A DNA stretch of 64,000 nt from Planktotalea sp. (GTDB lineage Bacteria; Pseudomonadota; Alphaproteobacteria; Rhodobacterales; Rhodobacteraceae), in NCBI RefSeq assembly GCF_018607995.1, contig NZ_JABBAL010000030.1, positions 62,001-126,000 on the forward strand, read 5' to 3'. Each line of letters opens with the position of its first letter. The stretch's first letter is position 1. This document shows positions 7,497 through 22,165 of this stretch, in pieces. The position numbers and the translations under genes were made by a program. The notes beneath the pieces were generated by a model, which saw nothing but the letters and a program-made list of their open reading frames with translations, did no database searches and had not been told where the DNA came from.

Positions 7497-8765
7497 TTAA
7501 GCGAGCATCGCGATTGGATTTTCCAAGTTTGCTTTGATCGCGGCCAGTAGATCAGCACCAAGAGCGCCGTCGATAACCCTGTGATCGACCGAGAGTGTGA
7601 CGGACATCACAATTGCAATGTCGAGGTCGCCGTCGCTGTTCACAATTGGTTTCTTCGCACCCGCACCCACAGCGAGAATTGCGCCGTGAGGTGGATTGAT
7701 GACAGCGTCAAAATTTTCGATACCCAACATACCAAGATTGGAGATCGCAAAGCTACCGCCCATGTATTCGTGCGGTGCAAGTTTGCGATCACGGGCACGG
7801 GTTGCGAGGTCTTTCATCTGCGCAGAGAGTGCGGAAAGTGATTTGGTATCAGCGTCTTGCAGGACTGGAGTGAAGAGGCCGCCTTCAATCGCGACGGCGA
7901 CTGCTACGTCTGATGCCTTCATTTGGAGCACCCGATCACCGGCCCAAACCGCGTTGGCTGCGGGGACTTGTTGCAGTGCAAGCGCGCAGGCTTTGATGAT
8001 GAAATCGTTGACGGAAAGTTTGATGTCGCGCACAGCGAGTTGTTTGTTGAGCTGACTGCGAAATTTCAGTAGCGCATCGAGCTGTATATCGCGGCGCAGG
8101 TAGAAATGCGGGATAGTTTGTTTGGCCTCAGTCAGGCGCGCAGCGATGGTTTTGCGCATGCCATCGAGGGGCAGCTCGGTGAACTCGCGACCTTCGTACA
8201 TTTTGGCGATTTGGCTTGGATTTGTCTCTTGTACCTTGGCTGTTTGAGGCGTTGGAACAGCGGTCGGCTGCGCGGCAGGAGCGCTTTGCGCGTTTTCAAT
8301 GTCGGCTTTGACGATGCGTCCTTTGGGGCCACTGCCTGTGATCGTTGCGAGATTAATGCCTTTGTCCGCGGCAATGCGGCGTGCGAGTGGGGATGCGAAA
8401 ACGCGATCTCCAGTTTGCGTCGATTTCGGCGCAGGGGCCGTGGCTGCTGGCGCGCTTTGGACTTCTGAAGCCACCGGGGGGGGAGCGGCCTGGCTCGGGG
8501 CAACAGCCTCAGCACTGTCTTCGCCATCCTCGAGCAAAAGCGCAATGGGACTGTTGACGAACACACCTGCGGTGCCTGCCTCGACCAAGATCTTGCCTAT
8601 GACGCCTTCATCGACGGCTTCGAATTCCATCGTAGCTTTGTCGGTTTCAATTTCTGCCAGCAGATCGCCAGAAGAGACTGTGTCACCCTCTTTCACAAGC
8701 CATTTGGCGAGAGTGCCGTCCTCCATCGTGGGGGACAGGGCGGGCATAAGAATTTCGATGGCCAT
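7497..8765 (-). CDS. pdhC: Pyruvate dehydrogenase E2, dihydrolipoamide acetyltransferase
   Basis: Core component of the pyruvate dehydrogenase complex, which transfers the acetyl group to CoA. It has 422 residues. The N-terminal lipoyl domain carries Lys43 in [10 protein letters not shown]. An Ala/Pro-rich linker (about 85-120) is followed by the E1/E3-binding domain ([15 protein letters not shown], about 125-160) and the catalytic domain with the active-site motif [14 protein letters not shown] near the C-terminus. The start follows AAGGGAGAG. It is the third gene of pdhA-pdhB-pdhC, with 12 bases between pdhB and pdhC. The lipoyl domain is nearly identical to that of pdhB, indicating an internal duplication. 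Confidence 0.97.
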   Translation of the reverse strand: MAIEILMPALSPTMEDGTLAKWLVKEGDTVSSGDLLAEIETDKATMEFEAVDEGVIGKILVEAGTAGVFVNSPIALLLEDGEDSAEAVAPSQAAPPPVASEVQSAPAATAPAPKSTQTGDRVFASPLARRIAADKGINLATITGSGPKGRIVKADIENAQSAPAAQPTAVPTPQTAKVQETNPSQIAKMYEGREFTELPLDGMRKTIAARLTEAKQTIPHFYLRRDIQLDALLKFRSQLNKQLAVRDIKLSVNDFIIKACALALQQVPAANAVWAGDRVLQMKASDVAVAVAIEGGLFTPVLQDADTKSLSALSAQMKDLATRARDRKLAPHEYMGGSFAISNLGMLGIENFDAVINPPHGAILAVGAGAKKPIVNSDGDLDIAIVMSVTLSVDHRVIDGALGADLLAAIKANLENPIAMLA

Positions 8766-8777
8766 TGGGTCTCTCCC

Positions 8778-10142
8778 TTAACTATATGTTACTTTTTGCA
8801 CCGCTTCGATCACCTCATCGGTGGTGGTCAGCGCGAGCTTTTCGAGGTTGGCAGCATAGGGCATGGGCACGTCCTTACCTGTGCAATTGATGACCGGCGC
8901 ATCAAGATAATCGAACGCTTCTTGCATAAGAACTGCAGAGATATGATTGCCAATTGCGCCGACGGGGAACCCTTCTTCGACGGTGACGCAGCGGTTGGTT
9001 TTCTTGACGCTTTCGATGACTGTTTGTGTATCCATAGGTCGAAGAGATCGTAGGTCGATCACCTCTGCACTTACGCCACTTTCAGAAAGCTTTGCAGCGG
9101 CTTCCATGGCGTAGCTCATCCCAATCCCAAAACTTACAATCGTCACGTCGCTGCCTTCACGTGCAATGCGAGCCTTGCCGATGGGAACGGTGAAATCATC
9201 GAGCACTGGGACGTCGAATGTGCGCCCGTAGAGAATTTCGTTCTCCAGGAAAATTACTGGGTTCGGATCACGGATCGCGGACTTCATCAGACCTTTCGCA
9301 TCGGCTGCTGTATAGGGGATCACGACCTTAAGGCCAGGAATATGCGCATACCAAGCGGCGTAGTCCTGCGAGTGCTGCGCACCCACGCGCGCGGCAGCAC
9401 CATTGGGACCACGGAACACCATAGGAGCACCCATTTGGCCACCTGACATGTAGAGTGTTTTGGCGGCAGAATTAATAATATGATCAATGGCTTGCATGGC
9501 GAAGTTAAATGTCATGAACTCAACGATGGGCTTTAAGCCACCGAAAGAGGCACCGACTGCAATGCCCGCAAAACCGTGCTCTGTAATTGGCGTATCAATG
9601 ATACGTTTGCTGCCGAACTCATCAAGCATGCCTTGAGAAATCTTGTAAGCGCCTTGGTACTCGCCGACTTCTTCGCCCATGAGAAACACGGTTTCGTCGC
9701 TGCGCATTTCCTCGGACATGGCGTCGCGCAAAGCTTCGCGCACGGTTTGTTGCTTCATCTGAGTGCCCTCAGGCCAATCAGGCTGAGGCGCACGCCATTG
9801 CGGTTCGTTCTCCACGTCATTGTGCTGAACAGGCGCGGCGGCAACGGTGGGAGCAGGTGCCGAAACTGGAGCAGGTACCGCCACATCATTCGCGCTTTCT
9901 CCGTCTTCCAAAAGCAAAGCAATCGCAGTGTTCACAGAAACGCCTGCGCTGCCTTCGGGTACGAGGATCGAACCAATCACGCCTTCATCGACAGCTTCAA
10001 ATTCCATCGTGGCTTTGTCAGTTTCGATTTCAGCGATAATATCACCAGAAGAAACGGTGTCGCCTTTCTTGATGAGCCATTTGGCGAGTGTGCCTTCTTC
10101 CATTGTGGGCGAAAGGGCGGGCATTAAGATTTCAATAGCCAT
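8778..10142 (-). CDS. pdhB: Pyruvate dehydrogenase E1 beta subunit with N-terminal lipoyl domain
   Basis: Beta subunit of the thiamine-diphosphate E1 heterotetramer. The 454-residue protein begins with a lipoyl domain (residues 1-80, Lys43 in [10 protein letters not shown]), then an Ala/Pro/Val linker, then the transketolase-like E1-beta domain starting near [13 protein letters not shown], with [15 protein letters not shown] and [17 protein letters not shown]. The lipoyl-E1-beta fusion is characteristic of alphaproteobacteria. The start follows GGAGGCGTAAATC and the gene lies three bases after pdhA, so the two are translationally linked. Confidence 0.97.
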   Translation of the reverse strand: MAIEILMPALSPTMEEGTLAKWLIKKGDTVSSGDIIAEIETDKATMEFEAVDEGVIGSILVPEGSAGVSVNTAIALLLEDGESANDVAVPAPVSAPAPTVAAAPVQHNDVENEPQWRAPQPDWPEGTQMKQQTVREALRDAMSEEMRSDETVFLMGEEVGEYQGAYKISQGMLDEFGSKRIIDTPITEHGFAGIAVGASFGGLKPIVEFMTFNFAMQAIDHIINSAAKTLYMSGGQMGAPMVFRGPNGAAARVGAQHSQDYAAWYAHIPGLKVVIPYTAADAKGLMKSAIRDPNPVIFLENEILYGRTFDVPVLDDFTVPIGKARIAREGSDVTIVSFGIGMSYAMEAAAKLSESGVSAEVIDLRSLRPMDTQTVIESVKKTNRCVTVEEGFPVGAIGNHISAVLMQEAFDYLDAPVINCTGKDVPMPYAANLEKLALTTTDEVIEAVQKVTYS

Positions 10143-10145
10143 GAT

Positions 10146-11147
10146 TTACGCCTCCGCCTCTGCATATATATCGGTCCAAAGCTCTGAAACATCGGGCAAT
10201 GCGCTTTCCTTGGCGAATTCCGCTGACGCATTCACCACTTTTTTGATCTCTTTGTCGATGGCTTTGAGATCATCCTCGCTCGCATGTTTGCCAGTCAGCA
10301 AAACGTCGCGCACTTGTTCGATCGGATCACGCTCGTCGCGCATTTTCTGCACTTCTTCGCGGGTGCGATATTTAGCAGGGTCCGACATGGAGTGACCGCG
10401 ATAGCGATAGGTTTTGATTTCCAAGATGTAAGGGCCTTTGCCAGACCGGCAATGTTTTACTGCGCGCTCACCAGCTTCTTTGACGGCCATCACGTCCATG
10501 CCGTCAACGATTTCACCTGGGATGCCAAAGGCTTCGCCACGCGTGTGCAAATCAGGCGTGGAGGTGGAGCGATCCTGCGACGTACCCATAGCGTACTGGT
10601 TGTTTTCAATTACAAAAATGCATGGGAGATCCCAAATTGCGGCCATATTGAAGGTCTCATAGACTTGACCTTGGTTCGCAGCACCATCGCCAAAATAGGT
10701 GAAAGTTACGCGGCCATTGTCTTGATATTTGTCCGCAAAGGCGAGGCCCGCACCAAGCGGTACTTGCGCTGCAACGATGCCGTGCCCCCCATAGAAATGC
10801 TTCTCTTTCGAAAACATATGCATGGAGCCACCTTTGCCTTTCGAATATCCGTCGATGCGGCCTGTTAACTCGGCCATTACGCCATTGGGGTCCATGCCAC
10901 AGGCCAGCATATGACCGTGATCGCGATAGGATGTGATGCGCTTGTCGCCTTCTTCGGCGGCGGCCTCTAAGCCTACAACAACAGCTTCTTGACCAATGTA
11001 GAGATGGCAAAACCCGCCGATCAGACCCATGCCATAAAGCTGGCCAGCTTTTTCTTCAAAGCGGCGGATGAGCAGCATGTCTTTGTAATGCTGCAACAAT
11101 TCATCAGCAGACACATTGGGTTTGGTGGTCATTTTTCGCGCGGCCAT
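10146..11147 (-). CDS. pdhA: Pyruvate dehydrogenase E1 alpha subunit
   Basis: Thiamine-diphosphate-binding alpha subunit that decarboxylates pyruvate. It has 333 residues, with the ThDP motif GDGAANQGQVYETFNMAAIW, the conserved GGHGIVAAQVPLGAG segment and the regulatory-loop-like region YRYRGHSMSDP. The ATG at 11147 is preceded by GGGAGGATG. It is the first gene of pdhABC; ftsB lies about 120 bases upstream in the same direction. Confidence 0.97.
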   Translation of the reverse strand: MAARKMTTKPNVSADELLQHYKDMLLIRRFEEKAGQLYGMGLIGGFCHLYIGQEAVVVGLEAAAEEGDKRITSYRDHGHMLACGMDPNGVMAELTGRIDGYSKGKGGSMHMFSKEKHFYGGHGIVAAQVPLGAGLAFADKYQDNGRVTFTYFGDGAANQGQVYETFNMAAIWDLPCIFVIENNQYAMGTSQDRSTSTPDLHTRGEAFGIPGEIVDGMDVMAVKEAGERAVKHCRSGKGPYILEIKTYRYRGHSMSDPAKYRTREEVQKMRDERDPIEQVRDVLLTGKHASEDDLKAIDKEIKKVVNASAEFAKESALPDVSELWTDIYAEAEA

Positions 11148-11267
11148 AAGCGGTGCATCCTCCCAGAAACATCAAGTGGTTTAACGTTAAACAATAGTCT
11201 AGCGCAGGAAAACCATACTGACCAGAGTGCAATGATGTAGGTAACGGATCGGTTAACGTGACACGCT

Positions 11268-11570
11268 TTAACGAACAACTATTTCGTCAGCGCGTAGCAG
11301 GCCAAGCACATCTCGGGCCTGTTGATCGAGCAGGTCGAGATCAAGGAAGGTGTCCGAGAGGCGCTTGGTGAGATTTTCCATCTCTGCCACTTTGCCATTA
11401 AGTTGGCTGAGTTGCACATCTAAATCCCGTGCTGCCAAAGCGATTTCCGCACGGCGAAACACGCCATAGTCGCCTTGAACCGCCGCAAACGTGAAATACA
11501 TCGCGAGACTGAATGCCGCTGCAAAGTAGATCAACGCGCCAAGCGCGGGTTTCGCGGTTTTTGGTGTCAT
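11268..11570 (-). CDS. ftsB: Septum formation initiator FtsB-like protein
   Basis: Small bitopic membrane protein of the divisome. The 100 residues show a cytoplasmic start, one transmembrane helix (about residues 8-28, ALGALIYFAAAFSLAMYFTF) and a periplasmic coiled coil, followed by the alphaproteobacterial signature DLDLLDQQARDVLGL and RADEIVVR. ATG 11570 is preferred over an in-frame GTG at 11588. It lies upstream of pdhABC in the same orientation, a common arrangement in the order. Confidence 0.88.
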   Translation of the reverse strand: MTPKTAKPALGALIYFAAAFSLAMYFTFAAVQGDYGVFRRAEIALAARDLDVQLSQLNGKVAEMENLTKRLSDTFLDLDLLDQQARDVLGLLRADEIVVR

Positions 11571-11662
11571 TCGGATTAGCTGTCTCACTGGCCTCGGATG
11601 CGTCTCTTACGGACGATGTCTGAACTATGTGCCACAAAGATTTGCCTTCGGTCAGCCCTTTT

Positions 11663-11689
11663 TGCCCCCATGTCCAAACTGAGGGGGCA
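11663..11689. other. Inverted repeat upstream of ftsB
   Basis: TGCCCCC / GGGGGCA with a 13-base loop, about 93 bases before the ftsB start and 42 bases past the end of the oxidoreductase gene. On the minus strand it could end the oxidoreductase transcript, but there is no T-run after the stem, so its role is unclear. Confidence 0.35.
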
Positions 11690-11730
11690 GGTGTGTGCTG
11701 GAAGGCACAATTGCTTGGTGCGCACTTGAT

Positions 11731-12717
11731 TTAGAGGGCCGTCAAGACCTCTGCCGCCAGCTCGAAAGAGCGGATGCGCGCACTGTTGTCATGAATCGCC
11801 CCCGTTAGCATGATCTCATCAGGTTGATAATGCGCGATAATTTCGCTTAAGCGGGCCTGCACAGTTTCGGGCGCACCCGTCGCAGAGCACGATAAAGCAT
11901 GCTGTACTTGCTGAAAAACCGCAGGGGGCACCTGGTCTTCCACGCGTTCAATGGGGCGTGGAAGTGGGCCAGGACTGCCCGTGCGCAAGTTCGCGAAGGC
12001 TAAGATTTGCGACGATCTCAGCACCTGCGCCTCCTCGTCAGTTGACGCCACACACACACCAGCGGCGAGCATCGCATGCGGTCTCTCAAGATACTTAGAG
12101 GGTTGGAAGGTGTCGCGGTAGATGTGCAGCGCTTGCCCTAACATGTCAGGCGCAAAATGGGACGCAAACGCGTAAGGCAGGCCGAGATACGCGGCTAGCT
12201 GTGCACCGAACAGGCTAGATCCAAGAATCCAGATGGGCACTTCTGTGCCTTGGCCAGGCACGGCTTGCACGCCATGATCTCCACCACTCTTTGAAAGATA
12301 GCCGGTAAGTTCTTGAACATCCTGGGGAAAACTATCCTCTGGTGCCATGTGACGGCGTAGTGCGCGTGCGGTCGCCATGTCACTTCCCGGTGCGCGACCA
12401 AGGCCAAGATCGATGCGATCAGGATAAAGCGTGGCGAGCGTGCCGAACTGTTCCGCAATCACCAAAGGGGCGTGATTTGGCAGCATGATCCCACCTGCAC
12501 CGACTCGCAGTGATGTCGTGGCTGCCGCAACTTGCGCGATGAGGAGGGCGGTTGCAGCACTGGCAATGCCGGGCATGTTGTGATGTTCCGCCAGCCAGTA
12601 TCGCGTATAGCCCGCGCGCTCTGCTGCTTTGGCGAGCTCAACTGTATTTTCAATAGCATGTCGCGTAGTTTGGCCTTTGGGAATGGGCGAAAGATCAAGC
12701 AGCGAGAAAGGGATCAT
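11731..12717 (-). CDS. LLM class flavin-dependent oxidoreductase
   Basis: Luciferase-like FMN-dependent monooxygenase family protein of 328 residues; the substrate is unknown. The signatures are [11 protein letters not shown] at the start, [40 protein letters not shown] and [11 protein letters not shown], all typical of the bacterial 'MsnO8/YhbW' group. The start at 12717 is chosen because it leaves one base after the mnmA stop (12719); the longer in-frame start at 12774 lies inside mnmA and has no support. It is co-transcribed with mnmA. Confidence 0.9.
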   Translation of the reverse strand: MIPFSLLDLSPIPKGQTTRHAIENTVELAKAAERAGYTRYWLAEHHNMPGIASAATALLIAQVAAATTSLRVGAGGIMLPNHAPLVIAEQFGTLATLYPDRIDLGLGRAPGSDMATARALRRHMAPEDSFPQDVQELTGYLSKSGGDHGVQAVPGQGTEVPIWILGSSLFGAQLAAYLGLPYAFASHFAPDMLGQALHIYRDTFQPSKYLERPHAMLAAGVCVASTDEEAQVLRSSQILAFANLRTGSPGPLPRPIERVEDQVPPAVFQQVQHALSCSATGAPETVQARLSEIIAHYQPDEIMLTGAIHDNSARIRSFELAAEVLTAL

Positions 12718-12718
12718 C

Positions 12719-13864
12719 TTAATAGCCGCGCCAGATCCAGCCGCCGCCAAAGATGCGCGTACTGTCAGTGTCATAGAACACGCAGGCTTGCCCCGGCGAC
12801 ACGCCGTCCTCTGGGGTCAACAGCTCGACCGTTGCTTCTACATCAGAAATCGGGCGAATAATCGCAGGGCGCGGGGGACGGGTGGAGCGCACGCGCACCA
12901 AAACATGCCATTCCTCTTGCGAGCTGAGCAGCGCATCCCCAAGCCAATTGATTTCGCGCACTGGAATGGTGCGCGTGCTGAGCAGTTCTTTCGACCCAAC
13001 TATCACATGTTTTAGATCGACATCCAGCCGCACCACGTAAAGCGGCGTTTCCAAACCACCGATCCCGAGGCCGCGACGTTGGCCAATGGTGTAGTGAATA
13101 ACGCCTTCGTGTTTGCCTAGGATGTTGCCCTCTGTGTCGACAATATCGCCCGCTTCGGCGGCACCGGGACGCAGTTTTTCGATCACCACTGCGTAATTGC
13201 CGTTTGGCACAAAACAAATATCCTGACTGTCAGGCTTGTCCGCCACGCTTAACCCAAACTTTGCGGCGAGTTCACGTGTTGCATCCTTAGAGGGCAGGTG
13301 GCCCAATGGGAAACGCAGGAAGTCAAGCTGCTCCTGCTTGGTGGAGAAAAGAAAATAACTCTGATCACGCGCGCCGTCCGCTGCCGCATGAAGTTCGGCC
13401 TTTTCAGGTCCCATCTTACGCTGGATATAGTGGCCCGTCGCCATGCAATCCGCATCAAGGTCCTTGGCAGTTTCCAGAAGGTCTTTGAATTTCACCCGCT
13501 CATTGCAACGAATGCACGGCACAGGGGTCGCACCCGCCAAATAGCTATCTGCAAACTCGTCAATAACCGCATCTTTAAACACGTTCTCATAGTCCAGAAC
13601 GTAATGAGGAAAGCCCATTTCCTCGGCCACGCGGCGCGCATCATGGATATCGAGGCCTGCACAGCACGCACCCTTCTTGGCCAAAGCCGCACCATGATCA
13701 TAAAGCTGCAGCGTTACACCAACCACGTCATAGCCCTCGGACGCCAATTGCGCCGCAACCACAGAACTGTCCACACCGCCAGACATCGCCACGACAACGC
13801 GTGTGTCTGATGGGGCTTTGGCAAACCCGAGGCTATTTAATTTAGTCGCAGTGTCCAGCGCCAT
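12719..13864 (-). CDS. mnmA: tRNA-specific 2-thiouridylase MnmA
   Basis: Inserts sulphur at U34 of Lys, Glu and Gln tRNAs. The 381-residue protein has the ATP-binding PP-loop [12 protein letters not shown] near residue 28, the first catalytic Cys in [11 protein letters not shown], the second in [11 protein letters not shown], and the C-terminal barrel with [11 protein letters not shown]. The ATG at 13864 has the site AAGGAG seven bases upstream and gives a normal N-terminus; the in-frame upstream ATG at 13921 has no such site. It is divergent from sciP. Confidence 0.96.
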   Translation of the reverse strand: MALDTATKLNSLGFAKAPSDTRVVVAMSGGVDSSVVAAQLASEGYDVVGVTLQLYDHGAALAKKGACCAGLDIHDARRVAEEMGFPHYVLDYENVFKDAVIDEFADSYLAGATPVPCIRCNERVKFKDLLETAKDLDADCMATGHYIQRKMGPEKAELHAAADGARDQSYFLFSTKQEQLDFLRFPLGHLPSKDATRELAAKFGLSVADKPDSQDICFVPNGNYAVVIEKLRPGAAEAGDIVDTEGNILGKHEGVIHYTIGQRRGLGIGGLETPLYVVRLDVDLKHVIVGSKELLSTRTIPVREINWLGDALLSSQEEWHVLVRVRSTRPPRPAIIRPISDVEATVELLTPEDGVSPGQACVFYDTDSTRIFGGGWIWRGY

Positions 13865-13987
13865 ATCGGCAACTCCTTTGCAGACCTTAAAGAAATATAG
13901 GAAAATCCTAACTACTCTCACGGGAAGGCTTCACCTCGCTTTAAGAGATTGCGCGCAGAAAGGCGAGAGCAGACATAAGGCGATGAA

Positions 13988-14266
13988 ATGTATCTCAAGA
14001 AAGTAGACGGACCGCGCGCGGTGACACTGCCAGATGGTAAGGTGATGAGCCGCGCAGACCTCCCTGCGAAAACGACTTGTCGGTGGGTCGCATCGCGAAA
14101 AGCGGCAGTTGTGTGGGGCGTAACCTATGGTTTGATCTCGAAAGATGAAGCGCTGGAACGATATTCTTTGAGCGAGGAAGAGTTCGCGCATTGGGTGCAA
14201 GCTTTTGCAAAGCATTGGGAGAATGCGCTGAAAACAACCAGCACAAAGGCTTATATACAATCATAG
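13988..14266 (+). CDS. sciP: CtrA inhibitor SciP (DUF1153)
   Basis: 92-residue helix-turn-helix protein of the DUF1153 family, known in Caulobacter as SciP, which binds CtrA and blocks CtrA-activated promoters. Visible features are the N-terminal VTLPDGKVMSRADLP, the family motif RWVASRKAAVVWGV, and the helix pair LISKDEALERYSLSEEEFAHW. It is intact. It lies just upstream of ctrA in the same direction. Because the neighbouring ctrA is frameshifted, its classical partner may be partly or wholly non-functional. Confidence 0.92.
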   Translation: MYLKKVDGPRAVTLPDGKVMSRADLPAKTTCRWVASRKAAVVWGVTYGLISKDEALERYSLSEEEFAHWVQAFAKHWENALKTTSTKAYIQS

Positions 14267-14362
14267 GTTGATTTTGTTATCGCTCCTTAACTTAAAGTAA
14301 AGTTGGATTAACTATTTTCGAGGAACTTGCATTTGAAGCAAAGTTAAAACGGAGTGTTTCCT

Positions 14363-19384
<5,022 letters not shown>

Positions 19385-19492
19385 AAACGGTGTAGGCAAA
19401 ATGTTCGCAAGTGTTCCATTTTGTTCTTTACATGCAATTCAGAAAATGAGAACAAAGGTGAAACATAGTCAAGATTGAGCAGGAGCCACACA

Positions 19493-19615
19493 ATGATGGA
19501 TCAAATCAAAACAGTCATCGCCCGCGCAGACCGCACCTTGGTGCAAGATGCGATAGGGGCCGTGTCTTTGATGACGATTTTCATCGCAGCCCTGCACATT
19601 CCCGGTTTTGTTTAA
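19493..19615 (+). CDS. Small membrane-associated protein, conserved hypothetical
   Basis: A 40-residue protein beginning MMDQIKTVIARADRTLVQD, with a hydrophobic segment (AIGAVSLMTIFIAALHIPGF) that could span or attach to the membrane. AGGAGCC lies eight bases before the ATG. I recall similar 40-residue proteins in other Rhodobacterales but no function. Upstream, GAAC-N7-AAAC at 19450-19464 is one mismatch from the alphaproteobacterial LexA box GAAC-N7-GAAC; this is weak. Confidence 0.65.
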   Translation: MMDQIKTVIARADRTLVQDAIGAVSLMTIFIAALHIPGFV

Positions 19616-19619
19616 CTTT

Positions 19620-19807
19620 TTTGCCTCGTGATTTCGTGCCGACCGCTGCGCATCCTGTCCCAACTTAGATGCATCTAACACGTCCTGTCCCAACGAGAGT
19701 GTTAACATTCGGAGCTTTGCCTGGCTCTTACACGGCGAGTATCGGATCCTACACGAAAACATTTACTTTGCGCCGCCATCCTTCCCCGGATGTGCGGCGT
19801 TTTTTTA
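19620..19807 (+). ncRNA. Candidate small RNA with duplicated C-rich loop and terminator
   Basis: This non-coding stretch holds the 12-mer TCCTGTCCCAAC twice (19653-19664 and 19683-19694), separated by a perfect palindrome TTAGATGCATCTAA (19665-19678), and ends in a strong intrinsic terminator (19770-19807). Repeated C-rich single-stranded segments around hairpins are typical of alphaproteobacterial regulatory RNAs. It could also be the 3' part of the mRNA of the small gene at 19493. No promoter consensus was identified. Confidence 0.45.
19770..19807 (+). terminator. Intrinsic terminator
   Basis: Stem CGCCGCcATCC / GGATgtGCGGCG with loop TTCCCC and seven Ts. It ends the transcript containing the small protein and candidate sRNA and abuts the convergent Fe-S scaffold gene. 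Confidence 0.9.
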
Positions 19808-20245
19808 TGATTGGATAAGGTCAATCGCCTCACATGCGGCCTCGATCGACAACAGGATCGACGCGTGCCGGTTTTTATAAGCAGAGGCGGGCAGAAATAC
19901 TTCAAACCCTTGGAAAGGACTTTCGGGCACGACTCCGTTCCCTTTTAAAAGTGCGCGCAATTGATCACGTGCGCCAAACAATTGTTCAGATGTCGTGCCA
20001 ATAATTGCACCCCCAACAACGGATGAAGACGCCTGTCCAAGCGCGCAGGCTTTGACGTCTTGCCCGAATGCGCTGACCACGCCATCTTTCAAATCCAAAT
20101 CAACAGTTACCATCGAGCCGCAGAGGGGCGAGCGCTTCTTGACGCTGGCTTGCGCTGTCTCCAACCGTTCCGCATGGGGAATATCGGCGGCAAGCGCTAG
20201 AATTCTGCCCGAATAGAGCTTGATAAGATCAGTTTCGCCTGACAT
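19805..20245 (-). CDS. Iron-sulfur cluster assembly scaffold protein, IscU/NifU-N-like
   Basis: 146-residue protein with the IscU-type fold. Two candidate cluster ligands are seen in RSPLCGSMV and VKACALGQASSSV. The third conserved Cys of IscU (in an HCS-type motif) reads RHASILL here, as in other members of this Rhodobacterales subgroup that I recall, so it may be a specialised scaffold or carrier and not the main IscU. It is divergent from hisI, a conserved pairing in the order. Confidence 0.82.
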   Translation of the reverse strand: MSGETDLIKLYSGRILALAADIPHAERLETAQASVKKRSPLCGSMVTVDLDLKDGVVSAFGQDVKACALGQASSSVVGGAIIGTTSEQLFGARDQLRALLKGNGVVPESPFQGFEVFLPASAYKNRHASILLSIEAACEAIDLIQS

Positions 20246-20317
20246 GTGTTTGTGCGCTTTCGCCGTGTTTCGTTAATGATCACTTAGGCGAGGAGCCGCA
20301 GTTTTCAAAGGAATAGC

Positions 20318-20677
20318 ATGATGACTTTTAATCCCGCAACACTGGTTTTCAATGAGTCCGGTCTTATTCCAGTGATCGCACAGTCCGAGGCGACTGGCGA
20401 AGTCCTAATGATGGCTTGGATGAACGCAGAGGCGGTACAACACACAATCGACACCCGCAAAGTTACTTACTGGTCGCGCTCCCGCCAATCGTTCTGGGTC
20501 AAAGGCGAAACATCAGGCAACGTGCAGCAGCTGATTGATCTGCGCATGGATTGCGACAAGGACTGTCTGTTGGCGCTTGTGAAACAGACAGGGCCAGCAT
20601 GTCACACCAACCGACGAAGCTGTTTTTACACCTCAGTTTCAGAAGGTTCTGAAATTGAGGTGATGTCTCCTGAATAG
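20318..20677 (+). CDS. hisI: Phosphoribosyl-AMP cyclohydrolase HisI
   Basis: Third step of histidine synthesis, opening the purine ring of phosphoribosyl-AMP. A monofunctional 119-residue form (no HisE domain). Metal-binding motifs are RMDCDKDCLLALV, GPACHTNRRSCFY and the WSRSRQSFWVKGETSGN signature. Start ATG at 20318 or 20321 (MMTFNP). It converges with gluQRS, the two stop codons lying about five bases apart. Confidence 0.96.
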   Translation: MMTFNPATLVFNESGLIPVIAQSEATGEVLMMAWMNAEAVQHTIDTRKVTYWSRSRQSFWVKGETSGNVQQLIDLRMDCDKDCLLALVKQTGPACHTNRRSCFYTSVSEGSEIEVMSPE

Positions 20678-20682
20678 TGCGT

Positions 20683-21522
20683 TCACAGCCCAACCAGTCG
20701 CCTAACATCCATTGGCGACATCCCATCCTCGCGAAATTTAGCGATAGCGCGCGCATCGTCTCGCTTAGCTAGCCTTTTACCAGCATCGTCGCGGATCAAC
20801 CCATGATGTTGATACGTGGGCGTCTCAAATCCCAAAACCTTTTGCAACAAAATATGGATGAAAGTGGCGTCTCGAAGGTCCTCGCCTCGAATGATCTGGG
20901 TGATCTTTTGGTCGGCATCATCCACGACAATCGAAAGGTGATAGGACGCGGCCATATCCTTGCGAGCCACGACGATATCACCAATTTCGGATGTGATTTG
21001 ATCTGCTGACTTAGTGTGATGCTGTTTACCATCCAGAAAACTGATTTCGTCAATTCCAAAAATCTTGAGCGATTTATAGATGTTAAGACGTAGAACAGTG
21101 TGTTCTGGCAAGCTGCCAAATTGATCTACTCGACACGTTCCCGGATAGACTAAACCGTCTGGCCCGATTAAAGGCGCGCCTTCTTGCGGAGCATTCGCGG
21201 CCTCTTTGATATCTTTTCGCGTGCACGTGCAGGAATAGAGCAAACCTAAATCCCACAAACGCTGCAAAGCACTGCGATACTGCTTAGAACGCGCGTTTTG
21301 GAACCAAATTGGACCATACCACGTCACCCCTAACCACATCAGATCTTCCACAATCTGATCGACCCAATGCGCACGCGCGCGGTTCTGATCAATGTCATCC
21401 ATGCGCAGATGGAAATGGCCATTGTTCGCACGCGCTTTATCCTGTGCAAGAAGGGCTGAATACGCATGGCCCAAATGTAGTGGCCCTGTTGGGCTAGGTG
21501 CAAAACGTGTTCTAAAAATCAA
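20683..21522 (-). CDS. gluQRS: Glutamyl-Q tRNA(Asp) synthetase
   Basis: A truncated glutamyl-tRNA synthetase paralogue (279 residues, no anticodon-binding domain) that attaches glutamate to queuosine in tRNA(Asp). Visible motifs: RFAPSPTGPLHLGHA (HIGH-like), the zinc-site CTCTRKDI, and KRLAKRDDA in the KMSKS position. Its start overlaps the end of the downstream-numbered methyltransferase gene by four bases, so the two are co-transcribed. Confidence 0.94.
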   Translation of the reverse strand: MIFRTRFAPSPTGPLHLGHAYSALLAQDKARANNGHFHLRMDDIDQNRARAHWVDQIVEDLMWLGVTWYGPIWFQNARSKQYRSALQRLWDLGLLYSCTCTRKDIKEAANAPQEGAPLIGPDGLVYPGTCRVDQFGSLPEHTVLRLNIYKSLKIFGIDEISFLDGKQHHTKSADQITSEIGDIVVARKDMAASYHLSIVVDDADQKITQIIRGEDLRDATFIHILLQKVLGFETPTYQHHGLIRDDAGKRLAKRDDARAIAKFREDGMSPMDVRRLVGL

Positions 21523-22133
21523 TTTTTCTCAAGCACATAAACGCTAGACTTCATGTTCTGACCTGGCAAATGATCACCGTATTCTTCTGACAAGAGCAGC
21601 GCATTCCCTTCGGAAATGGCGTCTTCGATCCGCGTGTAAAACACCGGATCTTCTAGCGTGTGATCATTGTAAGAGAGCACAAATTTTCCACCTGGATCGA
21701 GCGCTTCGAGCAACATGTCAAAAACCCCAACAGGCGCCGCACCAGCGCCGATCACACCAATCGCGCAAATCGCTGAGTAAGTGCCTTTTTTCACAGTGAA
21801 GGGTTGATCAGGCTCAGACAGATTCAAGTTTCTGTACAAGTTTTTTTCTGCTGCAAGATCAAGCATTTCCTGCGTCATATCCAAGCCATCAATCGTAGTA
21901 AAGCCTGCAAGAGACAACGCTAAACCAGACAAGCCCGTGCCACAACCAAAGTCCAAAATCGGTTGGGAAAAATCAGCTGTCACAGCTTTGAGTGCATTCG
22001 CACAGCGTGCAGGGGTCACGTAGCCGTTTTGACCAGTTTCTGTCTCGTAACTTTTTGCCCACTTGGCATAAAGATCGCGCGTGGCTGCTGTGCCAGTGAC
22101 GCCGTAGGCTTTGTCGAGAAATGTTTCAGTCAT
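21519..22133 (-). CDS. Class I SAM-dependent methyltransferase
   Basis: 204-residue Rossmann-fold methyltransferase with the SAM motif ILDFGCGTGLSGLAL (motif I) and the acidic motif II region GLDMTQEML. The N-terminus (FLDKAYGVTGTAATRDLYAKWAKSYE) fits the small-molecule methyltransferase subgroup (Williams-Beuren-like). Substrate unknown. It lies between trmFO and gluQRS on the same strand, with a four-base overlap into gluQRS. Confidence 0.85.
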   Translation of the reverse strand: MTETFLDKAYGVTGTAATRDLYAKWAKSYETETGQNGYVTPARCANALKAVTADFSQPILDFGCGTGLSGLALSLAGFTTIDGLDMTQEMLDLAAEKNLYRNLNLSEPDQPFTVKKGTYSAICAIGVIGAGAAPVGVFDMLLEALDPGGKFVLSYNDHTLEDPVFYTRIEDAISEGNALLLSEEYGDHLPGQNMKSSVYVLEKN

Positions 22134-22165
22134 AAAAACACGCTAGCGGGCGGGTTCGACCCTGT

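Noticed and set aside
9576..10127. Long plus-strand open frame opposite pdhB
   Set aside because: Antisense shadow of a strongly conserved gene, no ribosome site and no protein-like composition.
19450..19464. LexA (SOS) box upstream of the 40-residue protein
   Set aside because: GAAC-N7-AAAC has one mismatch and nearby GTTC repeats have 6-base spacing; too weak to list as a site.
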